Position numbers and translations under genes: made by a program
DNA from: Thermoclostridium sp.
GTDB lineage: Bacteria; Bacillota; Clostridia; DSM-8532
Direction: 5' to 3'
DNA length: 54,188 nt
NCBI GenBank assembly: GCA_017995215.1
Contig: JAGOJH010000005.1
Coordinates: 1-54,188, forward strand
In this document: positions 25,801 through 33,957 of the stretch, piece by piece
How the letters are laid out: each line of letters opens with the position of its first letter
Position numbering within the stretch: the stretch's first letter is position 1
The notes under the pieces: generated by a model
The model's input: only the letters and a program-made list of their open reading frames with translations
What the model was told of the DNA's origin: nothing
Databases searched by the model: none

Positions 25801-26598
25801 TTAATGATGGCCCTGATATCTTAAAATAGAGCCTGAAGGGCAAACTGCGATGCATTTGCCGCAATTATCGCATATTGATGTATCGATCACCGCACAAAGA
25901 TTATCCATTGTAATGGCATTCAAGGGGCATTCCTTCACGCATTTTTGACAGGCGATACAGGAAACCTTGCAGTTTTTACGGGCAACTGCACCCTTCTCGT
26001 GGTTGCTGCAGACAACTGAAACCTCAGCTTTCGAAGGAACCAGCTCGATGATCGCCTTCGGACATTCGGCAACGCATTTCCCGCAGGCATTGCACTTGGC
26101 TTCTATGATCCGGGCCAGGCCATTTTCCACTTCAATCGCACCAAAGGGACATACCTTTTTGCAGCTTCCCAGGCCCACACAGCCATAAATGCAGGCAGAT
26201 GGCCCGCCTGCCATGGTAGCAGCCGATTTGCAGTCGGTTATACCATCATAGTCAAACTTAATTAGAACCTTGTCCCAGGTTCCCTTGCACATCACCCTGG
26301 CAACATGCTTTTCAATGGAGGATGCTTCCACACCCATTATTTCGCTAATCTGCCCGACAACAGCATTTCCGCCAACCGGGCATTTATTGATCTCTGCCCC
26401 TGTAACGATCGCATCGGCGTACTGATCGCAGCCGCTGTACCCGCAGGCCCCGCAGTTTGCACCGGGTAAAACGCCGCGAACCTTTTCAACTCGTTCATCG
26501 GCTTCCACGGCAAACTTCTTGGACGCATAGGACAGTGCCAGACCGAAAACCAGGCCCATGCCTGAAATGATGACGATAGGGAGCACTATTTGCATCAT
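25801..26598 (-). CDS. rnfB: Rnf complex iron-sulfur subunit RnfB
   Basis: The 265-residue protein has one N-terminal membrane helix, the four-cysteine Fe-S motif CGACGYSGC...C of the RnfB-type domain, and a polyferredoxin region with several CxxCxxCxxxCP clusters (CNACGKCVAECP, CIACQKCVKECP, CDNCGKCIAVCP). RnfB is the entry point for electrons from reduced ferredoxin. Last gene of the operon, 104 bp after rnfA. Confidence 0.97.
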   Translation of the reverse strand: MMQIVLPIVIISGMGLVFGLALSYASKKFAVEADERVEKVRGVLPGANCGACGYSGCDQYADAIVTGAEINKCPVGGNAVVGQISEIMGVEASSIEKHVARVMCKGTWDKVLIKFDYDGITDCKSAATMAGGPSACIYGCVGLGSCKKVCPFGAIEVENGLARIIEAKCNACGKCVAECPKAIIELVPSKAEVSVVCSNHEKGAVARKNCKVSCIACQKCVKECPLNAITMDNLCAVIDTSICDNCGKCIAVCPSGSILRYQGHH

Positions 26599-26702
26599 AA
26601 AGCTACCTCACTCTCTGTAGTAACAACCTTATTCAACAATCCGGTTTCAGCGCTTAACAACAAGAGCAGCTCTATCTACGATTCTTCCAATTATCCCGCC
26701 GC

Positions 26703-27284
26703 TTAAATCCCAAATAAGCCCGTAAAGCCGATAAAGGCAACGGATACCAGTGCTGCTGCAATTAATGTGATGGGCAGTCCCTGGAACGCAACCGGAATAT
26801 CGTTGGTCTCCATTCTTTCGCGAACGCCGGAGAACAGAATCAACGCCAACGTAAAGCCTACTGCCGCTGAAAAGCCAAAAACGACGGTCTGAAGGAAGGT
26901 ATAGTTCCTTTCCATGTTCAGCAGGGCGGACCCCAACACTGCACAGTTTGTAGTGATCAGCGGGAGATAAATCCCCAACGCCTTATACAGCGCAGGCAGA
27001 AGCTTTTTCAGCACGGTTTCAACAAACTGCACCAGTGCAGCGATGACCAGGATAAATGCAATGGTTTGCATATAGACCAGGTCAAAGGGCTTTAGAAGGT
27101 ATTCATTCACGGCCCAGGTAGCTGCGGAGGAAAGCACCATGACAAATATAACCGCACCGCCCATGCCCAGGGCTGTTGAAGATTTCTTGGATACCCCGAG
27201 GAACGGACATATCCCCAAAAATTTGGACAAAACGAAATTTTCAACCAAAACTGCCGATATCGCAATTAAAATGATTTCCTTCAC
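26703..27284 (-). CDS. rnfA: Rnf complex membrane subunit RnfA
   Basis: 193-residue integral membrane protein of the RnfA/NqrE family with six helices; signatures VENFVLSKFLGICPFLGVSK and TNCAVLGSALLN contain the conserved cysteines thought to hold an intramembrane Fe-S centre. GTG start at 27284 overlaps the rnfE stop (GTGA), and its ribosome binding site GGAGGTG lies inside the rnfE coding region, indicating translational coupling. Confidence 0.96.
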   Translation of the reverse strand: MKEIILIAISAVLVENFVLSKFLGICPFLGVSKKSSTALGMGGAVIFVMVLSSAATWAVNEYLLKPFDLVYMQTIAFILVIAALVQFVETVLKKLLPALYKALGIYLPLITTNCAVLGSALLNMERNYTFLQTVVFGFSAAVGFTLALILFSGVRERMETNDIPVAFQGLPITLIAAALVSVAFIGFTGLFGI

Positions 27285-27967
27285 GCCGGATCACCTCCAT
27301 CGATACCGTTGCTGCAGCCTGGACAATTCATGCCGCAGCCCGATGCAATTTCCTTGTTTCTGATCTTCAAAGTTGAAAACTTGTTCATGGCCGCAATGAT
27401 AAAGCCAAAGGCGAGGAAGCCTCCTGGAGGGAGGATCATTAAAACTGCCGGATCAAACAGATTTTTTGTCAGCGTAATGCCCATCCATGTGCCTGAACCC
27501 AGGATTTCGCGGATGGAGCCCATGATCAGCAGTGCAATGGTAAAGCCTGCACCCATGCCGAGAGCGTCGAGGATGGACATTCCTACGGAATTTTTACAGG
27601 CGAACATCTCTGCCCGGGCTAATATGATACAGTTTACAACGATAAGAGGGATATAAATGCCCAGCTCTTTGTAAATATCCGGTGTAAAAGCCTGCAGCAG
27701 CATTTGGACAATTGTTGTAAACCCTGCGATAACCGTGATAAACACCGGAATTCTAACCTTATCCGGAACAATTTTCCGGATCAGGGATATGACGATGTTG
27801 GACCCAAGAAGCACGAAGGTAGCGGCAATACCCATACCAATCGCGTTCTTTGCCATTGTCGTCACCGCCAGAGTGGGGCATGTACCTAATACCAGCCTTA
27901 ATACAGGGTTCTCCTTAAAAAAGCCGTTTGTTACAGTAGATAGCGCTTTTAATTTTCCTTTGGCCAT
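27281..27967 (-). CDS. rnfE: Rnf complex membrane subunit RnfE
   Basis: 228-residue membrane protein of the RnfE/NqrD family, paralogous in topology to RnfA (VNCIILARAEMFACKN). The C terminus extends as a cysteine-rich tail, SGCGMNCPGCSNGIDGG, with a CxxxCxxC pattern that could bind metal. Start ATG 27967 after a G-rich site, one base after the rnfG stop. Confidence 0.95.
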   Translation of the reverse strand: MAKGKLKALSTVTNGFFKENPVLRLVLGTCPTLAVTTMAKNAIGMGIAATFVLLGSNIVISLIRKIVPDKVRIPVFITVIAGFTTIVQMLLQAFTPDIYKELGIYIPLIVVNCIILARAEMFACKNSVGMSILDALGMGAGFTIALLIMGSIREILGSGTWMGITLTKNLFDPAVLMILPPGGFLAFGFIIAAMNKFSTLKIRNKEIASGCGMNCPGCSNGIDGGDPA

Positions 27968-27968
27968 A

Positions 27969-28547
27969 TCAGTCCCCCCCTTTTATGGTTTTGACAGCGT
28001 CAAGGGCTGCCTGAACACCTCTGGTAACAGCGCGTGATGATATTGTCGCTCCGGAAACAGCCTGCACCTCATTGTTGGCTTTTGGCTGCTGCTTCACGAC
28101 AACCAGCGCGTTTTGTGAAATGTCATTGAGCGTAATGGAGCTGAGCTGACTGACAAAGTCTGCGCCTGTGGCTTTTGAGCCAAGACCGGGGGTTTCATTG
28201 TTACTGCCAATGACAATGCCGGTGATGACACCTTCCATATTCACACCCACCGTCATGCTGATGGCACCGCCATACCCCTTTGAGACAACCTCAACGACAT
28301 AGCCCACAGGGTCGTTTCCTGCATAACCGGTATAGATATCTTTCACTTCCTCAGCAATACCCTTCTGTTGAACCTGCTCAAATGTCTTTGCTTCCTTTAG
28401 AACCTGACGACGGAATTCTTCCTGCTGCAGCAGTGTGTTTTGCTGTATGGTATCGATGGTGATACTGTTCACGTAGGCCAGCGAGCCTGCGATGATAACA
28501 CAAACAATGAAAAGCACCAGGGTTGGTTTGATAATGCTATCCCACAC
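27969..28547 (-). CDS. rnfG: Rnf complex flavoprotein subunit RnfG
   Basis: One N-terminal membrane helix followed by an extracytoplasmic FMN-binding domain. The covalent FMN site is the threonine in SGATISS (residue 168 from the preferred start). ETPGLGSKATG is also conserved. GTG 28547 with GGAGGTG six bases upstream is preferred to TTG 28562; it overlaps the rnfD end by 11 bp. Confidence 0.95.
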   Translation of the reverse strand: MWDSIIKPTLVLFIVCVIIAGSLAYVNSITIDTIQQNTLLQQEEFRRQVLKEAKTFEQVQQKGIAEEVKDIYTGYAGNDPVGYVVEVVSKGYGGAISMTVGVNMEGVITGIVIGSNNETPGLGSKATGADFVSQLSSITLNDISQNALVVVKQQPKANNEVQAVSGATISSRAVTRGVQAALDAVKTIKGGD

Positions 28548-29481
28548 GGCGTTCACCTCCAAAGCTGACCGGTACGGTGTAACGGTCTATCAGCGGTGTT
28601 ACAATATTCATCAGGATGATTGCGAAGGAAACTCCCTCCGCATTGTTGCCATATAGACGGAACAGCGTGGTTAAAACACCACAGCCAATGGCGTAGATCA
28701 CAACTCCCTTTTGGGTGATTGGACTGGTCACATAGTCGGTAGCCATAAATACAGCGCCCAGCAAAAGCCCGCCGCCCAATACATGATACAGCGGATCCCC
28801 GGTAAAGATGCCCTCAGGGCCCAAAACCCAGGTTAACAGCGCAACCGTACTGGTAAAAATCACAGGGATTCGCCAGGTGATCACCTTACGGAAAAGCAGA
28901 TATGCAAAGCCCAACAATATGGCAAAGGCCGAGGTTTCACCGATACATCCGGCGATGTTTCCCCAGAACATATCCAAATATAAAGCTTTGGTACCACCCT
29001 CTTTTAGAATGCCAAGAGGGGTGGCCGATGTCACTGCATCGGTGACCGGATCGGTCCAGACCGTCATTCTGGCAGCCCAGGCCACCACCATCATGACCCT
29101 CGCGCCCATGGCCGGGTTCATGAAGTTTTGGCCAAGCCCGCCGAAAAGCTGTTTGATCAATGCCACTGCCAGAGCCGCGCCGACAATGGCCATCCAGATG
29201 GGAACCGTGGGCGGCAGGTTCAGTGCCAGTAATAAGCCTGTTACAGCAGCGCTTAAATCAGAAACTGTCTGTTCTCTTTTCAGCCCAAGCCGCATCAGGT
29301 ATTCCGAAGCAACAGCCGCAGCCATTGTTACAACAATCACCAGTAATGACCGCAGGCCATAAAACCAAACCCCTGCTGCCGCTGCAGGTACAAGGGCTAT
29401 CAGGACATCAAGCATGATGCCGCGGGTTGAAGTATGATCCCTCAGATGAGGAGACGAGCTGACAAACAATCTGTTTTCCAA
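28537..29481 (-). CDS. rnfD: Rnf complex membrane flavoprotein RnfD
   Basis: 314-residue polytopic protein of the RnfD/NqrB family. The FMN-attachment threonine is in TSATPLG (T154). GQNFMNPAMGAR and the C-terminal GVSFAIILMN segment are conserved. The start is TTG 29481 with GAGGTG eight bases upstream. RnfD is a core part of the ion-translocating module. Confidence 0.96.
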   Translation of the reverse strand: MENRLFVSSSPHLRDHTSTRGIMLDVLIALVPAAAAGVWFYGLRSLLVIVVTMAAAVASEYLMRLGLKREQTVSDLSAAVTGLLLALNLPPTVPIWMAIVGAALAVALIKQLFGGLGQNFMNPAMGARVMMVVAWAARMTVWTDPVTDAVTSATPLGILKEGGTKALYLDMFWGNIAGCIGETSAFAILLGFAYLLFRKVITWRIPVIFTSTVALLTWVLGPEGIFTGDPLYHVLGGGLLLGAVFMATDYVTSPITQKGVVIYAIGCGVLTTLFRLYGNNAEGVSFAIILMNIVTPLIDRYTVPVSFGGERRVG

Positions 29482-29621
29482 AGCCGATTCACCTCAATTC
29501 TCTCTGTTTCAGCTAATTTTATTGCATATTTTAACCGTTTGATTTCACTGGATGAACTCAAAAACTATCGCAATAAAATTTGTGTTTCATTTCCACTCAA
29601 TACGAATACTCGGGGAGCATC

Positions 29622-30935
29622 TTATGCCTTTTTGGCATTCTTACGAACCTCATCCTTACCCATTCGGATGGATTGGACCAAATACCGTTTTGCGGGACAT
29701 GCATACGAGCAGCTGCCACATTCAATGCAGTCAAGCACATGAAACTTGTCCAGCTCGTCATATTTCCCTGCCATTACAAGCCTGTTGATATCGGAAGGTA
29801 TCAGGTTCATCGGGCAGGCTTCCACGCACCGGCCGCAACGGATACAGGCTGATTCTGAAGGAAGATCCCCCTCACTTTTATCCAGTGCGAGAATGGCGTT
29901 CGTGTTTTTTATAACCGAGGTCTCGAGGGAATACTGGGCAATCCCCATCATCGGGCCGCCCATCAGGATCTTAAACGGACTGGAGGAAAACCCGCCGCAA
30001 AAGTCAAAGACATCTTTCAACGAGGTCCCAATAGGTACATATACGTTCTTTGGTTCCTTTACAACAGGTCCGTCCACGGTAACGCGTTTTGTAACGACGG
30101 GAAGGCCTGTTTGAACATAACTGGCAATAAAGGAAACGGTGTTCACATTCAGCACAACACAGCCAACGTCAGCAGGCAGTTTCCCACCCGGCGGAACCTT
30201 TCTTCCGGTTGTGGCGTATATCAACATTTTCTCGGCGCCCTGTGGATACCTTGAGCGAAGGGGTGCAATAGAAACCCTTTGATCAACAGCAGCTTTTTCG
30301 GTGAGCAGCCTGATAGCCTTGGATTTGTTGTCTTCAATGCCCATGATGGCTTTGGGAATATCCAGCATATCCAGTACAAGCTGAATGCCCTTAAGAATAC
30401 CGTCGGGGTTTTCCATCAGCTCACGATAGTCGGAGGTGATATAGGGTTCACACTCGGCGGCATTGATGATGAGAAAATCAATTTTGTTTTCTTTCGGGGG
30501 GTTCAGCTTCACATGGGTTGGAAACCCTGCGCCGCCAAGGCCCACAAGCCCTGAATTTCGAATTGCCTTCAGGAAATCATCCTTCGTATGAATCAAAGGC
30601 GGAATAACACTTTCATGAACTTCCTGTTTTCCGTCGGCTTCTATCTCCACAGACATCACCGGCTTGCCGCTGGCATAAAGCATGGGCTCTATGCGGGTAA
30701 CAGTACCGGATACGCTGGCATGTACAGGTGAAGATACATAGGCTTCCGAGTTTCCAAGCACCTGGCCAACCTTGACCGTGTCGCCCTTTTTCACAACAGG
30801 TGTACAAGGGGCACCAATGTGCTGAACCATCGGAAGGATAACTCTGGACGGGATGCTGATCACCGCTGTTTCTGCCTCAGCGGTATGTTTGCGGTGTGGT
30901 GCCTGAACACCCCCGCGAAATATCCAGTTTAACAT
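29622..30935 (-). CDS. rnfC: Rnf complex NADH-interacting subunit RnfC
   Basis: 437-residue soluble subunit with an NADH/FMN-binding region resembling the complex I 51-kDa subunit (GLGGAGFPTHVKL), and two 4Fe-4S motifs, CIRCGRCVEACP and CIECGSCSYACP, near the C terminus. It passes electrons between Rnf and NAD. First gene of rnfCDGEAB; ATG 30935 follows TGAGGTGAACC. A promoter with 17-base spacing lies 160 bp upstream. The 140-bp gap to rnfD has no visible signal. Confidence 0.97.
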   Translation of the reverse strand: MLNWIFRGGVQAPHRKHTAEAETAVISIPSRVILPMVQHIGAPCTPVVKKGDTVKVGQVLGNSEAYVSSPVHASVSGTVTRIEPMLYASGKPVMSVEIEADGKQEVHESVIPPLIHTKDDFLKAIRNSGLVGLGGAGFPTHVKLNPPKENKIDFLIINAAECEPYITSDYRELMENPDGILKGIQLVLDMLDIPKAIMGIEDNKSKAIRLLTEKAAVDQRVSIAPLRSRYPQGAEKMLIYATTGRKVPPGGKLPADVGCVVLNVNTVSFIASYVQTGLPVVTKRVTVDGPVVKEPKNVYVPIGTSLKDVFDFCGGFSSSPFKILMGGPMMGIAQYSLETSVIKNTNAILALDKSEGDLPSESACIRCGRCVEACPMNLIPSDINRLVMAGKYDELDKFHVLDCIECGSCSYACPAKRYLVQSIRMGKDEVRKNAKKA

Positions 30936-31097
30936 AGGTTCACCTCATTTCATTTTGACCGGTTTATGCTGTTTCTTTTTCTGTATAAGGCGAAAGCTGT
31001 TCCCGTACACTGGTATGCTTTGTTGAACCCATCGTTGCCTTTCAGGCAGTTTTTCACGCAGATTTCTGCAAAGCAAACAAAACTACTTTCTTTAATC

Positions 31098-31126
31098 ATG
31101 ATATCACAGGAAAAAGGTTTTGTGAA
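31098..31126 (-). promoter_or_regulatory. Promoter of the rnf operon
   Basis: TTCACA (31126-31121), 17 bases, TATCAT (31103-31098) on the minus strand, in the 253-bp gap between the HyfG-like gene and rnfC, so rnf can be transcribed independently of the upstream four-gene operon. No clear terminator separates the two. Confidence 0.6.
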
Positions 31127-31188
31127 TATATTTTTGTTTTTTGTATACAAAGTAAAATACCGGAAGTTACTATCATTAGCCAGCTTCG

Positions 31189-32547
31189 TTATTTTTCCAT
31201 TGCCGATAGATCCAATTCAAAGGACGAAACAACCAGGGGCAGATCATTGATTTCCATCCCTGTGAGGTACTGGGGCAGAAATGAGATATTCAGAGCTGCA
31301 GCATTCCTGATCCGGATGGAATGAAGTATTCCCTTCTGCTGACGCACGCGCAGGGCCATCCCGCCATAGGCTTCCGGCTCGCATAACAAAACGTCTCCGG
31401 AACCATCCAGCCGGGAAGCCGCTTTAATGCTTCCTTTAGGAAGATCTGCCGTCATTTGATCGATCAACTCCAAAGAAAGCAGCACATCTTCAAGCATCAG
31501 TATTGCGCGGGCAAAGCAGTCGCATCCGTTTGCCTGTGGTATTTTACAGGACAATTCTGACCACGGCAGTACCGACTGGCTGCGGAGATCTTCAGGCAAG
31601 CCTGCCGCTCTGCGCATTCGTCCGGTCATCATCAGCGCATGGGCTGTTTCGATTCTGCCGACACCGGAAAGCCTTTTTCTGATGGAGTTTGTATTTTCCC
31701 ACTGGCTTTTAATATCCTTTAGCTCTGCTTCCATTTCCTGAAGGATTGCATTGACTGCAAATAAGGTTTCTCTTGGAATGTCCCTGTTCAGGCCGCCAAT
31801 TTCCAACAGCCCTGAAAACTGTGGGCTTGTGCATATCAGCGCCGCAGCTTCCTGATATAGACCGGAAAGTCTGAAAATCCGCACACAGCATGCCACTAGC
31901 CCAAGGCTTCGTGCCATGCTGTTCAAACTTTGCAGCCCGGCATGCAGAAAGGTCATTTCCATCAGGAACATCCGAAGCCATTGCGCCCTTTCAGGCACCT
32001 TCACCTCATGAAGCTGTTCGATGGCAGCGGAAAACGCAAACCCCAATGGAAAGCCATTGAGCGCAGAGGTTCTTTCCAAAATCTCCAGAACGTCCTCCGG
32101 TTTTCTTCCCTTGCACAGTTCTTCCAGGCCCCTGTAATTATAACCTGTAATCAGTCTTGTGTTTTGGATCATCTCGTCCTTCATGCACAGCTGGAACTTG
32201 ATCGGCTGGGGTAGCAATGGATGAAAGGGGCCCCATTCGATCGTCGAGCAATCGCAAAGCTCCTGTGCTTCAGCTTCAGTTTGGAAGACAACCGGATATC
32301 TTTGGGCAATCTCCTCCTGCATTTGAGCCCCCTGGGGAAACACCTCTGTCACGGAAGGGATAACACTGTCGCAGGGGACATTTGCCTTTACTGCTTCCAG
32401 CTTGTCTTCCTTCGTTAGAATGTATTCAATGGAAACCTGGTTATCCTCCTGTGTTGCGTCTATCATCAGCAGGGTATAGCCCATGCATTTAAACGTAAAC
32501 CATTTTCCCTGCAGGGCGGCTCTTTGTTTTTCGCTCCAATTTTTCAT
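31189..32547 (-). CDS. NuoCD/HyfG-like large subunit without Ni-Fe ligands
   Basis: The 452-residue protein has a NuoC-like N-terminal domain (PSVTEVFPQGAQMQEEIAQR, about residues 65-84) fused to a NuoD/hydrogenase large-subunit domain (EWGPFHPLLPQPIKFQL, 104-120; GYNYRGLEELCKG, 135-147; VPERAQWLR). At the first Ni-Fe motif the expected RICGxC reads RTSALNG (159-165). At the C terminus the expected DPCxxC reads ELDLSAME. All four cysteine ligands are therefore missing, so it cannot be a hydrogenase. It overlaps the small subunit gene by 4 bp. Role inferred: electron transfer or coupling core, as in complex I-like oxidoreductases. Confidence 0.8.
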   Translation of the reverse strand: MKNWSEKQRAALQGKWFTFKCMGYTLLMIDATQEDNQVSIEYILTKEDKLEAVKANVPCDSVIPSVTEVFPQGAQMQEEIAQRYPVVFQTEAEAQELCDCSTIEWGPFHPLLPQPIKFQLCMKDEMIQNTRLITGYNYRGLEELCKGRKPEDVLEILERTSALNGFPLGFAFSAAIEQLHEVKVPERAQWLRMFLMEMTFLHAGLQSLNSMARSLGLVACCVRIFRLSGLYQEAAALICTSPQFSGLLEIGGLNRDIPRETLFAVNAILQEMEAELKDIKSQWENTNSIRKRLSGVGRIETAHALMMTGRMRRAAGLPEDLRSQSVLPWSELSCKIPQANGCDCFARAILMLEDVLLSLELIDQMTADLPKGSIKAASRLDGSGDVLLCEPEAYGGMALRVRQQKGILHSIRIRNAAALNISFLPQYLTGMEINDLPLVVSSFELDLSAMEK

Positions 32548-32981
32548 GCTTCCATCCCGCTTTCTTCTTTTTCCAAACCTGCTTGTGCAGCCCGCACAAC
32601 CGCCTCCAGCATTTCATGCATTTTAGGTGCGCAGCCCCGGATCCATGCATCAATCGGCAGAATCTCCTCGGCTGTATAGAGCTTGCCGGCTGCAGTGCGA
32701 AACAGGCTGCCCGAGCAGGAACAAGCCCCCGCGGCAATCACAGCTTTCGGTTGGGGAATTTGTTGATATATTTTTAGTATTTCTTCACGAGATTGTTCAT
32801 TGATGCATCCGGTAATCAGGAGTACATCCGCATGCTTTGGGTTTGCTGTGATCGTAATGCCTTTTATATCATTCTCCAGAGACAGCGCCATGGAAAACTG
32901 CAGCGCACAGCCTGTGCATCCGCCGGCCTGTATGGCCAGCAATGAAATGGAACGGGATTTGAACCTGTCTAACCAACCCAT
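32544..32981 (-). CDS. NuoB/HyfI-like Fe-S small subunit
   Basis: The protein resembles the small subunit of group 4 hydrogenases and NuoB: GGCTGCALQF, NPKHADVLLITG, GACSCSGSLFR and the PIDAWIRGCAPKM end. Counting from the upstream in-frame ATG at 32996, the four likely ligands of the proximal 4Fe-4S cluster are C27, C30, C92 and C122, all present; two extra cysteines (C64, C94) are unusual. The start is ATG 32981 behind GAGGAGCG (145 residues). It begins 133 bp after the HyfC-like gene. Confidence 0.8.
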   Translation of the reverse strand: MGWLDRFKSRSISLLAIQAGGCTGCALQFSMALSLENDIKGITITANPKHADVLLITGCINEQSREEILKIYQQIPQPKAVIAAGACSCSGSLFRTAAGKLYTAEEILPIDAWIRGCAPKMHEMLEAVVRAAQAGLEKEESGMEA

Positions 32982-33114
32982 GGTATCGCTCCTCATTTCC
33001 CAAATACAATCAGGATAATGCTAAGGTCATTGTATAATTATCAAATTCAGTACACGTTTTTTATCCTCTGGCTGAAAGTCCAGTTAAGCGGGGAGGGTTC
33101 ATCATCTCTTGTTA

Positions 33115-33957
33115 CTACAAAACCAGCCAGATAAAATTCATCACCGACATTCCTCCGCCCCATATCAAAGCGTTCCGTGCAACCTTTTTCCATTGTTCTT
33201 TTGAGGCAAACCCGTCCAGCAATAAAAAGGCAAGGTAGCCAAGCGCCGATGCAGCAAAAGCTATCCAGGGTGTGAACGGCAGGAACACGGACACCAGCTT
33301 TATCCAAACGCCAATTTCAATCCAGTGGGTAACCTGCACCAAAGCAAGGCTCCAACCGCCATATGGTGTATAAAGGGGTGAATCCACAAGGCCCAAACCT
33401 TTGCCGGTAATATTGAAATCAAAAAACAGAAGGCTGCCCCGGGTTAGCAACAGCGTCACCACGGCCAGAAAAGTGAGTGGAAGCTGCAGCAGCAACCCAT
33501 GCGTTTCGGAATATTCAGAAATGACCTTCAGGTTCAGGCTTCCTGTAACATGAAACAGCGAAGCTACTGAAACAAGGGCGGTAAAGCTGCAGATCAGCAG
33601 CCGGACAATTCCCCTCTGTGCTGCCATGGCCGCGAAGGCTTCCCCGTGGTTCCATGCGCCTGCCAGGACAAAAAGCTCCATCATCACCAGACAAGCGTAT
33701 ATTAAAACCAAATGACTGCCCATCACCGAAAAATACAGCGCGCAGCCTGCAAACCAGCAGGAAGCAACCGAATACCACCGGCAGGTGCAGCCCTCGTCCG
33801 GGTCTTTTTTACCCAGCAGCTTGATCAGCCGGTAAACCGGTTGAAAGAGCCAGGCCTTGTTATTACCCGGCATCCGTGAGCGAATAAAATCTTCAATAAT
33901 ATACAAAAACAAAGCAGTAACGATAATCAGCAAAAACCAGATTAACCCTTCAAGCAT
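33115..33957 (-). CDS. NuoH/HyfC-like membrane subunit, divergent
   Basis: About 280 residues with roughly eight hydrophobic helices. Order and pattern match the HyfC/EchB/NuoH subunit: a hydrophobic N-terminal anchor with RSRMPGNNKAWLFQPVYRLI, and YTPYGGWSLALVQVTHWIEI at the place of the usual EYSG segment. The acidic residues normally found around that segment are missing (FDFNITGKGLGLV). ATG 33957 after GGGGGTGG is preferred; it overlaps the HyfB-like gene by 16 bp. Identity rests mainly on context and topology. Confidence 0.65.
   Translation of the reverse strand: MLEGLIWFLLIIVTALFLYIIEDFIRSRMPGNNKAWLFQPVYRLIKLLGKKDPDEGCTCRWYSVASCWFAGCALYFSVMGSHLVLIYACLVMMELFVLAGAWNHGEAFAAMAAQRGIVRLLICSFTALVSVASLFHVTGSLNLKVISEYSETHGLLLQLPLTFLAVVTLLLTRGSLLFFDFNITGKGLGLVDSPLYTPYGGWSLALVQVTHWIEIGVWIKLVSVFLPFTPWIAFAASALGYLAFLLLDGFASKEQWKKVARNALIWGGGMSVMNFIWLVL

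Noticed and set aside
30950-31150. 66-codon frame upstream of rnfC
   Set aside because: It spans the likely rnf promoter and leader, has no ribosome binding site and no protein-like features.
31189-32547. Annotation as an Ech/Hyf-type hydrogenase large subunit
   Set aside because: All four Ni-Fe cysteine ligands are absent, so hydrogenase activity cannot be claimed.
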